DNA from: Chthonomonas calidirosea
Lineage (GTDB): Bacteria > Armatimonadota > Chthonomonadetes > Chthonomonadales > Chthonomonadaceae
Length of the DNA stretch: 36,823 nt
Direction of reading: 5' to 3'
Assembly (NCBI GenBank): GCA_945878775.1
Contig: CAMCUQ010000015.1
Span: 1 to 36,823 of the forward strand
Under the pieces are notes generated by a model. That model saw only the letters and a list, made by a program, of their open reading frames with translations. It was not told the origin of the DNA and did no database searches. Positions within the stretch are counted from its first letter, which is position 1, and the number at the start of each line of letters is the position of its first letter. A program made the position numbers and the translations under genes. Of this stretch, positions 19,018-28,302 are shown in pieces.

Positions 19018-20085
19018 CTAGTGCGAATGCTCCTCTTCAGGGTCGTGGTGGTGTCCGTCCTTGTGGTGCAACTTTTGATAGTGTGCGGCAAGGAGGTCTG
19101 CGCCCCAATCGTTCTTAAAGTCACGCCATACAGCATGAATATGGTTGTTGCTATTTTGGGTATTGTCGAACTCAATGAGGAAGGTTGTGCCTTGCACGCG
19201 GTAGTAGGTTCCCACACCGCGCTCTGTTCCGCCCATCCACGCGAAGACCACTTTGTCTAGCCCCGCTTTGCGAACTTTTTCAAGCCTTTGCTTTGCGATT
19301 GCAGGGTTTTGGGTGGTGGCATACTCTTGAATCAGCGCGATGAGAATACCCTGTTGTTCTTTGGTGAGTGCAGTATAGTGCACCCCTTTGGAGTCCAGAA
19401 TGTCGGCTTGACGTTGTGCCGCCGTGATGATGTCGGGGGGGGCGGTTTCACTGAGAATAGCCTCCTTACGCTGTTCTGGCGAAAGAGAGCGTACCAGCTC
19501 TAGCCCTAAGTCCTCCTCTTTGTGTAGGACACGACGCCCTTTAAGCGGTCCAAATCGTACCTCTGCCGGGTTTGTTCCCAAAAACTGCGGACTACTGGCG
19601 ATAACACGCCCTTGAATGACCGTCCAGTTTAAGGAGATATGATGCCCCTCAAAACGCCAGCCCCAAACCCCAGAATCGGTGGGTTCGCCAAAAAGGGAGA
19701 CATAATAGAGATCGGGATCGCGTGTGGGACCCGTACCCTTTTCCATCTCCTTTAGTACGCCTTCGAGTTCGCGAATCTGGCTAACCTTTTCCATTCCGCG
19801 CACGCTCAAGCCCGCTTTGAGGAGCTGTTGGGCAGCCGTTTGTTGTGCCTCGTTCATCTCCTTGAACGGCATCCCTTTCCTTGCTCGTGGGATGTAGTGC
19901 CAGTTTAGACGCTCTTCCGAGTTAAACTCTAGGAGTGCCTTGTGCTTTTGCTCCTCGGATAAGGATTGCAAAAAATTCTGTGCAAGTCGATGCATTTTCT
20001 CCTCCCGTGCTAGGCATAGTGTTGGTTGTGTGCTCGGAGCGTTTAGAAGCGTCATTCCGAGGACGCAGTAGATCAACCGCAACAT
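19018..20085 (-). CDS. DUF3500 domain protein with His-rich C-terminus
   Basis: FNSEERLNWHYIPRARKGMPFKEMNEAQQ, GWRFEGHHISLNWTVIQG, FLIEFDNTQNSNNHIHAVWRDFKNDWG, ending HHKDGHHHDPEEEHSH. Confidence 0.85.
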   Translation of the reverse strand: MLRLIYCVLGMTLLNAPSTQPTLCLAREEKMHRLAQNFLQSLSEEQKHKALLEFNSEERLNWHYIPRARKGMPFKEMNEAQQTAAQQLLKAGLSVRGMEKVSQIRELEGVLKEMEKGTGPTRDPDLYYVSLFGEPTDSGVWGWRFEGHHISLNWTVIQGRVIASSPQFLGTNPAEVRFGPLKGRRVLHKEEDLGLELVRSLSPEQRKEAILSETAPPDIITAAQRQADILDSKGVHYTALTKEQQGILIALIQEYATTQNPAIAKQRLEKVRKAGLDKVVFAWMGGTERGVGTYYRVQGTTFLIEFDNTQNSNNHIHAVWRDFKNDWGADLLAAHYQKLHHKDGHHHDPEEEHSH

Positions 20086-20296
20086 AGACCGATTTTCTCC
20101 TTGATGTGGTATGGGGCAATGGTTCGCGAAAGAAGAATAATATTCCTGCGTGATTACGGATAAGGAACAAGAGAATACTCTTCGCCCCGTATGGTATACT
20201 TAACAAGGTGGCGGGAGTATCCCGCCTCTAACCTTGAATCAGAAGCGTTTGCCGCCCCAATATCTAGGATGTGTGGGACGGCAAGGAGAACATGGT

Positions 20297-21106
20297 ATGC
20301 CTTTTCGAACCAACACGGTAGCAAAGTTGTCGCATGGTGGGCTATTGTTTGGAGCCACCGCCCTTGTTATGTCCACGAGTAGTGTTGCACGTGCCGAAGA
20401 CCCTACGAGCCTTATTCAGAAAACGGTTGCCCAATATAGCCAAGCAAAGGCGTACCAAGCCGTTTTGAAAATTACGCAAACGGGGAAAGATCAGGCGGGG
20501 AAACCTGGTGAAGTCGTCTCAAATCAGAGGGTGATTTTCAAAGCACCGAACTTTTTCTACTTTGAGACCAAGGCTTCAGGGAAAGGGGCGGCTTCAGATG
20601 CTGCAAAAGGCAACAGTATAATGGTTTCTGATGGCAAAACCTTGTACCAATACTTGCCCGCAATGAAGCAATATGTCAAGCAAGCTGCACCTCCCACTTT
20701 CTCAATGTTGCAGATCGTATCGAAACTTCTTCCTAGTACCGATAATTTTGTTCCCGATGGCACGACCATGGGGAACGTAGGTGGTCAGCCTGCCACTGTG
20801 ATTAAGATGAAGGCGATAATGCCCAATAACATTCCGGCAAATATCACTTCCGACCAGAAGAAACGCCTTGAGCAGTTGGTAAAGACCTCAAAACCTGTGA
20901 TTCTTTCACTGAGCAAGACGAACCATATCTTACGAATTGAGAGGCTCTTGGACGGTGGCAAATTGGATATCGTCTTCACCGGCGAGACATTCGCGCCAAA
21001 CATCGCGATGTCTATCTTCAAATTCACTCCTCCGGCGGGGGCAAAAGAGTACGTTCAACCCGCAGGGGGCGCACCGCCACAGCAGCCCGGAATTCGACGT
21101 CCATGA
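20297..21106 (+). CDS. LolA-like / DUF2092-type outer-membrane lipoprotein-sorting family protein
   Basis: Start at 20297 after AAGGAG; signal peptide; VSNQRVIFKAPNFFYFETKASGKG, SDGKTLYQYLPAMKQYVKQ, ANITSDQKKRLEQ. Confidence 0.7.
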   Translation: MPFRTNTVAKLSHGGLLFGATALVMSTSSVARAEDPTSLIQKTVAQYSQAKAYQAVLKITQTGKDQAGKPGEVVSNQRVIFKAPNFFYFETKASGKGAASDAAKGNSIMVSDGKTLYQYLPAMKQYVKQAAPPTFSMLQIVSKLLPSTDNFVPDGTTMGNVGGQPATVIKMKAIMPNNIPANITSDQKKRLEQLVKTSKPVILSLSKTNHILRIERLLDGGKLDIVFTGETFAPNIAMSIFKFTPPAGAKEYVQPAGGAPPQQPGIRRP

Positions 21107-21753
21107 TCGAAAAGAGGCGGAATATCTATCTCGTTCGCCATGGCGTGACCGCTTGGAATCGTGAGATGCGGTTGCAAGGGCAGACGGATATTCCGCTTGA
21201 TGCGGAGGGAATGGCACAGGCGCAATGTGTAGCATTGCGCCTTGCCTCGCTTCCAAACCCTCCACAGGCACTCATTAGTAGCGACCTCACACGCGCAAAG
21301 CAGACGGCGCACGCCATTGCTGAGCAGTTGGGCTTGCCGGTACACGCGATGCCGGAGATTCGTGAAACCCATCTCGGCTATTGGGAAGGCTTGAACCAAG
21401 CTGAGATAATTGCCCGTGGGGAAGAGGATCAGCTTCGCAAGTACCAAGAGAATTCGTTTTTGCACCGTCCCCCCGGCGCAGAGGAGCTAGAATCGGCATG
21501 GGAGCGGATGATAAATGCCCTCGCTACGATAAAAGCCCAGTTTCCAACAGAGCATATCGCTATTGTGGGGCATGGTGGAAGCCTGCGTGTGTTGCTCTAC
21601 GATGCGCTTGGTGCGCCCGTCTCCTCTCTCAACAGAATTTGGCTTGCAAACGCCTCGCTCTCCATCATCGAAGAGCGATTTCGAGAGGGCAACCTCTTCA
21701 AGCGAGGTGTCTCTCTATTGAATGATGTGAGCCACCTTCAGAAAGCCGAGTGA
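21103..21753 (+). CDS. Histidine phosphatase (phosphoglycerate-mutase-like) family protein
   Basis: IYLVRHGVTAWNREMRLQGQTDIPLDAEG (RHG), SDLTRAKQTAHAIAEQLG, VGHGGSLRVLL. ATGA overlap with the upstream stop. Confidence 0.92.
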   Translation: MIEKRRNIYLVRHGVTAWNREMRLQGQTDIPLDAEGMAQAQCVALRLASLPNPPQALISSDLTRAKQTAHAIAEQLGLPVHAMPEIRETHLGYWEGLNQAEIIARGEEDQLRKYQENSFLHRPPGAEELESAWERMINALATIKAQFPTEHIAIVGHGGSLRVLLYDALGAPVSSLNRIWLANASLSIIEERFREGNLFKRGVSLLNDVSHLQKAE

Positions 21754-21766
21754 CCTACGAGACCCT

Positions 21767-22900
21767 ATGCGCTCCATTCTTAGCCCCTTTTTGTACATCC
21801 GCCGTAACCCTGCAAAAGCACTCCCTGTCGCTATGGTTGTGATGCTCGCCGTGATGCTTGTCTATAGCGTAGTCACCCTCGTGCGCTCCGTAAACACCAC
21901 GATATTTACCCTTTATGGCTACAACCGTTATGTTGCAGGACTCACCCCTCGAAACGTGTTGAGCGTGGACCCAGACGAAATAAAGAGAGTCCGGAAGCTA
22001 GAGGGGCTTGGAATCCTGACCGAAACCCATAACTATACCGTACAGGTAAAGACTATTTTCGGCAAGATGTTTTTTCCGCTTTTTGGAGTGAATGCAGAGG
22101 TGCGGAAAGAGTTGATGAAACGCTGTGAGGTTCGGCTCAAAGAGGGGAGACTCCCCGAAGAGGGCAAGCCTGAGGCGGTGGTGTCGCTAGAGATAGTTCG
22201 GAATTTGGGGTTGAAGCTGGGAGACATTATTGCCAAGCCAGATTCAGAGGACAATTATGCGCCTGCACCTGTGAAACTTGTGGGCATTTTGGAAGGGAAT
22301 GTCTGGCTTGGCTTTATCTCAAAACAGTTTGTCGATGATAACTCGCCCTTTATTTTTGTGGGCTATATGGTTTTCGCTAAAGAGGGTTATCCGCAGGACA
22401 AGCTCGATTACGCGCTGAATCGTGTGGTGGACAAGGGGAAGGCACGCGTTTGGGTGTTTACCTCGCTTGTGAGAGAGGCTCAGACTTCGCTCTCAAACCT
22501 CTACTTGATTCTGAATATCGTCATTGGCACGATCATGATCGCTATCGCCTTTGTGTGCGCTCTGCTGTCCAACATCTACTTTACACAGAGATTACCGGAG
22601 ATCGCTACGTTGGCAGCAATTGGCTACACTCGGCAACAGTTGCTCGTTCGGGCAGTGGGGGAGACCTTGTATCTCTGCACCATAGGTTGGGCAATGGGTA
22701 TGATCGGCTCTTTGGCGTTTTTGAAACTCATCTATATTGTGTTGCTGGAGCCAAAAGGGCTTGTCCTCTCACTCTTTGAGTTTCCTTCTCTCTACTTTAC
22801 CGTTCCGTTGCCGATAACCATAGGGGTTGTCGCGTGGTTTACCTTGTCGTACCGTTTAAAACGCCTCGATCCCGTCTCGATTATTGAGCGACGGGCTTAA
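21767..22900 (+). CDS. ABC transporter permease, FtsX type
   Basis: N-terminal TM with periplasmic domain, then ICLLS-like TM block (FTQRLPEIATLAAIGYTRQQLLVRAVGETL), C-terminal SYRLKRLDPVSIIERRA. Confidence 0.85.
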   Translation: MRSILSPFLYIRRNPAKALPVAMVVMLAVMLVYSVVTLVRSVNTTIFTLYGYNRYVAGLTPRNVLSVDPDEIKRVRKLEGLGILTETHNYTVQVKTIFGKMFFPLFGVNAEVRKELMKRCEVRLKEGRLPEEGKPEAVVSLEIVRNLGLKLGDIIAKPDSEDNYAPAPVKLVGILEGNVWLGFISKQFVDDNSPFIFVGYMVFAKEGYPQDKLDYALNRVVDKGKARVWVFTSLVREAQTSLSNLYLILNIVIGTIMIAIAFVCALLSNIYFTQRLPEIATLAAIGYTRQQLLVRAVGETLYLCTIGWAMGMIGSLAFLKLIYIVLLEPKGLVLSLFEFPSLYFTVPLPITIGVVAWFTLSYRLKRLDPVSIIERRA

Positions 22901-23094
22901 TTTGGGGGCGAATTTGAGAAAAAGCGTGCAACTTAAGGAACCTGATCGCGACTAAAAGTGTAGAGAGAGATAGATTTTACTAAATAACTTCACGTTTGGG
23001 GAGTGATATTCCCCCTTTTACCTAACTAGTACGCTCTGCTTCAACAGAATCAGGCAAGGCTATACTGAGTTGAGAAGGGGTCGAACATCTCCTT

Positions 23095-25458
23095 TTGGGA
23101 ATATACAACCGCATGCTTGCACGTCTCAATTTTCTGATCGCTACCTTCGTTATTGCCCCCGGAGTACTACTCTATTCGGCTGGGGCTGGGCAAAAGCCCA
23201 AAAAGCCTATTGCTAACACCTCCGCCTCTTCTTTTGAACGTGAAATTCTTCCCGTACTAAAGCAATACTGTATAGGGTGTCATGGTAAGACAAACCCCGC
23301 TGGCGGTGTCTCTCTTGTGGGAGTCACAACCGATGCGGGGGTCATTGCCTCACGAGAGCGATGGGAGCAGGTGCTTCGCAACGTGCAAGTGGGCACGATG
23401 CCGCCTGCGGGATTACCACATCCGTCGGAACCCGCACGGTTGCGGTTTATGGGCTATTTGGAGGGCATTTTTCGGAAGCTGGATTGTCGTGTGCAAGACC
23501 CAGGGCGGGTTACTATGCGACGCCTAAACCGCGAAGAGTACAACAATACAATTCATGACTTAATGGGGATCGACCTGCGCCCTGCGGACGATTTCCCTTC
23601 CGATGACGTGGGGTATGGTTTCGATAATATTGGCGATGTCCTCTCCATCTCGCCTCTCTTGATGGAAAAGTATATCAGTGCCGCAGAAAAGATCGCGCGT
23701 GCGGCGATTCTTGCGCCCGAAGATGTTCTCAAGGTAGATGGCTTCGACGGCTCACAAATCTCAAGCATTTCAGCGGGAATATTTGCAAATGGGGGACGTA
23801 TTCTTGCGACAAACGGTGCGATGTGGGTGGACTACGATTTTGCGAAACCCGGCAAGTATACGATCAAAATAGATGCATTTGGACAACAGGCAGGGAACGA
23901 ACCTCCCAATATGGTGGTGAAACTCGACGACAAAGAGATATATGCCACTGGTGTGAAAAACGTAGAGCGCACTCCGGCATCCTACACAACACCTGTTCAG
24001 ATTTCCTCCAAAGGGAAGCATCGTGTGAGTATCGAGTTTACCAACGATTTCTATGATCCTAACGCGAAAAGTGTGAACCGTCGCGATAGAAATCTCATTG
24101 TGAATCGGATGGAGATAAAATGTGAGGATTCCGGTTTGCCCGACGTATTGCCCGCTTCGCATCGCCGTATTCTGTTCACCTCCCATAAGGATCGTAATCG
24201 TCAAGAGGTTGCAAAACAGATACTAAAGGCTTTTGTGGGGAGAGCATTCCGTCGTCCTGCTACCGAGAACGAATTGAGACGACTTGTGAAGTATGTGGTG
24301 GTTGCAGAAGAGCAAGGGGAGAGCTTTGAGCGTGGAATACAACTTGCAGTTCAGGCAACACTCTGTTCACCCTACTTTCTATTTCGAGTAGAACAACCTG
24401 CGCCTGCCAACGCGAAAGGAGCAGTCGATCTCAGTCCCTACGAACTCGCCTCGCGGTTGTCCTATTTCGTGTGGAGTAGTATGCCGGATGAGGAGCTACT
24501 CGCGGCGGCGGCGAAGGGAACCTTGAAGAATCCAGAGGTGCTGGCGCATCAGGCAAAGCGTATGCTGAAAGACCCCAAGGCGAAGGGGATGACACAGAAC
24601 TTTGCCGGTCAGTGGCTCCAACTACGAAAACTGGCTATTGTCAATCCAGATACTGCGCTTTTTCCTGCATTCACGCCGCAACTCCGCCAGTCTATGAAAC
24701 GGGAGACAGAGCTGTTCTTTGACGAGGTTGTACGCCAAGACCGAAGTATTCTCGACTTCATTGATGGCAAATTTACGTATGTGGATGGCGAATTGGCAAA
24801 GTTCTATGGAATACCAAATATAGACGACAAGGAGTTCCACAGGGTACAATTAGTGGGTGATCAGAGGCTAGGTATATTGACCCAAGCGAGTATTCTTACC
24901 GTCACGTCGAACCCAACGCGGACTTCGCCCGTCAAACGAGGTAAGTGGATACTAGAGAACATTTTGGGGACGCCTCCTCCTCCGCCTCTACCGAACGTAG
25001 GCGAGTTGGAAGATGATAAGAAGACAGGGAAGGCACTTGTCGGAACCCTGCGCCAAAGGATGGAACAACACCGGAAGAACGCTATCTGCGCTTCGTGCCA
25101 CTCGCGTATGGATCCCATCGGATTTGGTATGGAGAACTTTAACGCGGTTGGGCAGTGGCGCGATAAAGAGGGTATGGACAAGATAGATTCTTCTGGGACC
25201 CTACCTGGTGGACAATCCTTTCAGGGACCCGTTCAGCTGATACGTCTGTTAAAAACAAAGCAGAGTCTTTTCGTACACAATTTTGCAGAGAAAATGCTTA
25301 CCTACGCATTGGGACGGGGATTGGAGCGCACTGACCGATGTCATGTTGAAGCCGTTATGAAGGCGGCACAACAGCAAAATTTTCGTTTTTCTGCCGTGGT
25401 GACTGCCATTGTGCAGAGCGACGCCTTTCGTAAAAGGCGTACAGGAGGAGGAGCTTGA
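23095..25458 (+). CDS. DUF1592/DUF1588/DUF1587/DUF1585-type cytochrome-domain protein (PSCyt-like)
   Basis: CIGCH haem c motif near the N-terminus, RRLNREEYNNTIHDLMGIDLRPADDFPSDDVGYGFDNIGDVLSISPLLMEKY, AFRRPATENELRRL, RTSPVKRGKWILENILGTPPPPPLPNV, CASCHSRMDPIGFGMENF. TTG start at 23095 or ATG at 23113. Confidence 0.92.
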   Translation: MGIYNRMLARLNFLIATFVIAPGVLLYSAGAGQKPKKPIANTSASSFEREILPVLKQYCIGCHGKTNPAGGVSLVGVTTDAGVIASRERWEQVLRNVQVGTMPPAGLPHPSEPARLRFMGYLEGIFRKLDCRVQDPGRVTMRRLNREEYNNTIHDLMGIDLRPADDFPSDDVGYGFDNIGDVLSISPLLMEKYISAAEKIARAAILAPEDVLKVDGFDGSQISSISAGIFANGGRILATNGAMWVDYDFAKPGKYTIKIDAFGQQAGNEPPNMVVKLDDKEIYATGVKNVERTPASYTTPVQISSKGKHRVSIEFTNDFYDPNAKSVNRRDRNLIVNRMEIKCEDSGLPDVLPASHRRILFTSHKDRNRQEVAKQILKAFVGRAFRRPATENELRRLVKYVVVAEEQGESFERGIQLAVQATLCSPYFLFRVEQPAPANAKGAVDLSPYELASRLSYFVWSSMPDEELLAAAAKGTLKNPEVLAHQAKRMLKDPKAKGMTQNFAGQWLQLRKLAIVNPDTALFPAFTPQLRQSMKRETELFFDEVVRQDRSILDFIDGKFTYVDGELAKFYGIPNIDDKEFHRVQLVGDQRLGILTQASILTVTSNPTRTSPVKRGKWILENILGTPPPPPLPNVGELEDDKKTGKALVGTLRQRMEQHRKNAICASCHSRMDPIGFGMENFNAVGQWRDKEGMDKIDSSGTLPGGQSFQGPVQLIRLLKTKQSLFVHNFAEKMLTYALGRGLERTDRCHVEAVMKAAQQQNFRFSAVVTAIVQSDAFRKRRTGGGA

Positions 25459-26801
25459 TGAGTAATACGATTATGCCTCGTCGCACGTTACTGAAGGGTT
25501 TGGGCACACTGGTTGCCTTGCCTGCTCTGGATGCGATGATACCAAGCTTGTCACAGGGACAGGCAGGTAAGAAGCCAGCCTGCCGCATGATGTTTATCTC
25601 CGTCCCGAACGGTATTCATATGCAGGATTGGACACCAAAGGCGACTGGGGCAGGTTTCGCATTGCCCTACATTCTGGAGCCCGCGCAGAACGTGAAGGAC
25701 TCTCTACTTGTCCTCACGGGCTTAACACAAGATAAGGCGCGTCCTAATGGAGACGGTGCAGGCGATCATGCCCGATCTGCTGCCGCTTGGTTGACCGGTT
25801 GTCAACCTCGTAAGACCTCCGGCTCAAATATCAAGGTTGGCGTCTCTGCGGATCAAATTGCCGCGCAGATGATGGGCCAATTAACTCGTTTTGCCTCTCT
25901 TGAATTGGGCTGTGAGCGGGGTGGGCTTGCAGGGGACTGCGACTCTGGGTATAGCTGTGCCTACTCTTCTACTATCGCTTGGCGCGGTGAGGCAACTCCC
26001 GTTGCAAAAGAGGTGAATCCTCGCAACGTTTTCGAACGGTTGTTTGGAAATGGAGACACCACGGAGAGCCTGGAAAGCCGACAACGACGCTCTAAATATA
26101 AGCAGAGTGTGCTGGATTTTGTTCTTGACGACGCGCAAGCACTTCAAAAGCGACTGGGAGTGCAGGACCAACGGAAACTGGATGAGTATCTGACAAGCGT
26201 TCGGGAGATTGAGACTCGATTGACGCAGGCGGAAAAGTACACCAAACAGGCAAACCTTGCTGGTGGACAGATTCCTGTGGGGGTTCCGGCAGAGTATGGT
26301 GATCATATTCGCCTCATGTATGATATGGTGCTACTCGCATTTCAGACCGATCAGACTCGTGTCGTGACGATGATGTATGCAAACGAGGGTAGTAATCGAA
26401 ACTATCCACAGATCGGGATCACAGACGGACACCACGACCTCTCACACCATGGGAATGATAAGACGAAGCACGCGAAATTGCGCCAGATCAACCGTTTCCA
26501 GATTCAAAACCTTGCATACTTCTTGGAGAAGCTACAGGCGATCAAGGAGGGGCAGAACTCGCTTCTGGATAACAGTATGATCGTTTTTGGAAGCGGTATT
26601 AGTGACGGTGACCGCCACAACCACGATAACCTGCCCGTCCTGTTTGCAGGGAAGGGCGGAGGCTCTATTCAGACGGGGCGCCACATCGTCTATACTGAGA
26701 ATACACCCATGAACAACCTCCTGCTGTGTATGCTGGATAGGATGGGAATGCATCCCGACAAGCTTGGAGACAGCACAGGGCGGCTTCAGCAACTGATCTA
26801 A
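25458..26801 (+). CDS. DUF1552 family protein (partner of DUF1592)
   Basis: MPRRTLLKGLGTLVALPALDAMIPSL, FISVPNGIHMQDWTPKATG, ARSAAAWLTG, GSGISDGDRHNHDNLPVLFAGKGGG. ATG overlaps the upstream TGA. Confidence 0.93.
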   Translation: MSNTIMPRRTLLKGLGTLVALPALDAMIPSLSQGQAGKKPACRMMFISVPNGIHMQDWTPKATGAGFALPYILEPAQNVKDSLLVLTGLTQDKARPNGDGAGDHARSAAAWLTGCQPRKTSGSNIKVGVSADQIAAQMMGQLTRFASLELGCERGGLAGDCDSGYSCAYSSTIAWRGEATPVAKEVNPRNVFERLFGNGDTTESLESRQRRSKYKQSVLDFVLDDAQALQKRLGVQDQRKLDEYLTSVREIETRLTQAEKYTKQANLAGGQIPVGVPAEYGDHIRLMYDMVLLAFQTDQTRVVTMMYANEGSNRNYPQIGITDGHHDLSHHGNDKTKHAKLRQINRFQIQNLAYFLEKLQAIKEGQNSLLDNSMIVFGSGISDGDRHNHDNLPVLFAGKGGGSIQTGRHIVYTENTPMNNLLLCMLDRMGMHPDKLGDSTGRLQQLI

Positions 26802-26892
26802 GGCAATATGTCGCTCTCCCCAAAAACCTGCCTCGTCAAAGGGCAGTGATTGGGAGCGGAGATACTGATTAGCGTGGGCAAAGATGAATTTA

Positions 26893-26923
26893 GCGGGGAG
26901 AACCACATATCGGTTCTCCCCGC
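26893..26923 (+). terminator. Hairpin after DUF1552
   Basis: GCGGGGAGAACC-acatatc-GGTTCTCCCCGC, 12-bp perfect stem followed by a weak T-rich stretch. Confidence 0.65.
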
Positions 26924-26937
26924 CTTTCACTTTGAAA

Positions 26938-26978
26938 AAAGCAGAAGGAACGAAGGCATATGAGCCTTCGTTCCTTCT
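26938..26978 (-). terminator. Rho-independent terminator of tRNA-Glu
   Basis: Minus strand AGAAGGAACGAAGGC-tcatat-GCCTTCGTTCCTTCT followed by GCTTTTTTC. Confidence 0.9.
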
Positions 26979-26983
26979 TGTAG

Positions 26984-27055
26984 TAGGGATACGGGGAATC
27001 GAACCCCGGTTACCGAGCTGAGAACCCGGCGTCCTGACCGCTAGACGATATCCCC
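26984..27055 (-). tRNA. tRNA-Glu (anticodon CTC)
   Basis: Minus strand GGGGATATCGTCTAGCGGTCAGGACGCCGGGTTCTCAGCTCGGTAACCGGGGTTCGATTCCCCGTATCCCTA folds as a cloverleaf: anticodon loop TTCTCAG, T-arm CGGGG-TTCGATT-CCCCG. CCA not encoded. Confidence 0.95.
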
Positions 27056-27081
27056 AAAACGGATGTCTTCTTGCAGGGTTT

Positions 27082-27110
27082 AGGATACCACGACTTTCTG
27101 GATTTGTCCA
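27082..27110 (-). promoter_or_regulatory. Probable promoter of tRNA-Glu
   Basis: Minus strand TGGACA (27110-27105), 17 nt, TATCCT (27087-27082), about 27 nt upstream of the tRNA 5' end. Confidence 0.55.
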
Positions 27111-27152
27111 GATATTCAAACAAAATTCTCTAGGTAAAATGCACGGAAAGCC

Positions 27153-27181
27153 TTGACAAATTCCGGTATAAATTCTACAAT
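27153..27181 (+). promoter_or_regulatory. Sigma70-type promoter for galU
   Basis: TTGACA (27153-27158), 17 nt, TACAAT (27176-27181). Confidence 0.65.
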
Positions 27182-27243
27182 TCACGACACCTTACAACGG
27201 AAGTTTGATGTGTTGAAACCGCAATAGACTGAATAACAACCCA

Positions 27244-28134
27244 ATGCCTGTACCCCACACCACTCCTGAATCAGTGTTGATTCGGAAAGCCGTCGTACCT
27301 GCCGCCGGATTTGGCTCTCGCCTACGCCCTCTGACCCAAGCTTTTCCCAAAGAGTTACTACCTATTGGTCGCAAGCCGGTGCTTTCCTATGTTGTCGAGG
27401 AACTACGCCAAAGTGGTGTGCGTGAGATACTTTTTGTGGTGTCTGACGCCAAACCCCAGATTCGTGGCTTCTTTGGTGATAGTGTGGAGGAGACTGCCGA
27501 GGGATTGCCTCCCGTCAAATTCTCGTACACGTTTCAAGAACAGCAACGTGGCTCCGGTGATGCCGTGCTGTGTGCTGAGGATTGGGTGGGGGGGGAACCG
27601 TTTGTAGTGGCGTTTGGAGACTGTATCGTGGACTCTCCTGAAGCGAGCCCCACGCCATTGAGCCGTATGATTTCTACTTTTAATTCGAATAAAGCAGGCG
27701 GGGTCATTTTGGTGGAGAGGGTTCCCAAAGAGAAGGTCTTCCGGTATGGAGTTGTAGACCCAAAAGCGCCCCTGGAAGAGAACCCAATAACGCCGTTTGA
27801 GCTGCGAGGAGTCGTGGAGAAACCTGCCATAGAAGATGCGCCGAGCGATATGGTGATCGCGGCAAGATTTGTGTTGCATCCCGCGATTTTTAGGGCACTG
27901 CACAACACAACGCCAGATAGACGGGGAGAGTACAACCTCCCCGATGCCATGTGTGCTTTGCAAGAGGAGGCAAGATCGCTTTTTGCGGTTCCACTTCTTG
28001 CGGGTGAGGCACGGCGCGATATTGGAAACTTTGAGACCTACTTCACGAATTTTGTGCGTTTTGCCTTGCGCGATGCGGAGTATGGTGAAAGTTTAAGGCA
28101 GTTCCTTGTGCATGAGATGGCTAAAGCGGATTGA
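27244..28134 (+). CDS. galU: UTP-glucose-1-phosphate uridylyltransferase
   Basis: IRKAVVPAAGFGSRLRPLTQAFPKELLPIGRKPVLSYVVEELRQSGVREILFV, FVVAFGDCIVDS, GRYVLHP-like AARFVLHPAIF. Confidence 0.88.
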   Translation: MPVPHTTPESVLIRKAVVPAAGFGSRLRPLTQAFPKELLPIGRKPVLSYVVEELRQSGVREILFVVSDAKPQIRGFFGDSVEETAEGLPPVKFSYTFQEQQRGSGDAVLCAEDWVGGEPFVVAFGDCIVDSPEASPTPLSRMISTFNSNKAGGVILVERVPKEKVFRYGVVDPKAPLEENPITPFELRGVVEKPAIEDAPSDMVIAARFVLHPAIFRALHNTTPDRRGEYNLPDAMCALQEEARSLFAVPLLAGEARRDIGNFETYFTNFVRFALRDAEYGESLRQFLVHEMAKAD

Positions 28135-28219
28135 TTTTTGAGTGAGTATTGGATTCAGTGCGGATTACGCTACAGCGTCGGGTATAGTTATACGTAATTC
28201 TGGCGACGTCTCTGCCGTG

Positions 28220-28248
28220 TTGAATTGGTTGTGCTGTTTCTATAGAAT
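28220..28248 (+). promoter_or_regulatory. Possible promoter upstream of the DegT-family aminotransferase
   Basis: TTGAAT (28220-28225), 17 nt, TAGAAT (28243-28248). Confidence 0.45.
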
Positions 28249-28302
28249 CGCTGAGACATTCCACCGATTTTAAGGAATTCGTTGGGGTGCAAGGAGGAAG
28301 GG

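Noticed and set aside
22937-22947. GGAACCTGATC resembling the 3' TPP-riboswitch element
   Set aside because: No CTGAGA arm upstream and no thiamine gene downstream; chance match.
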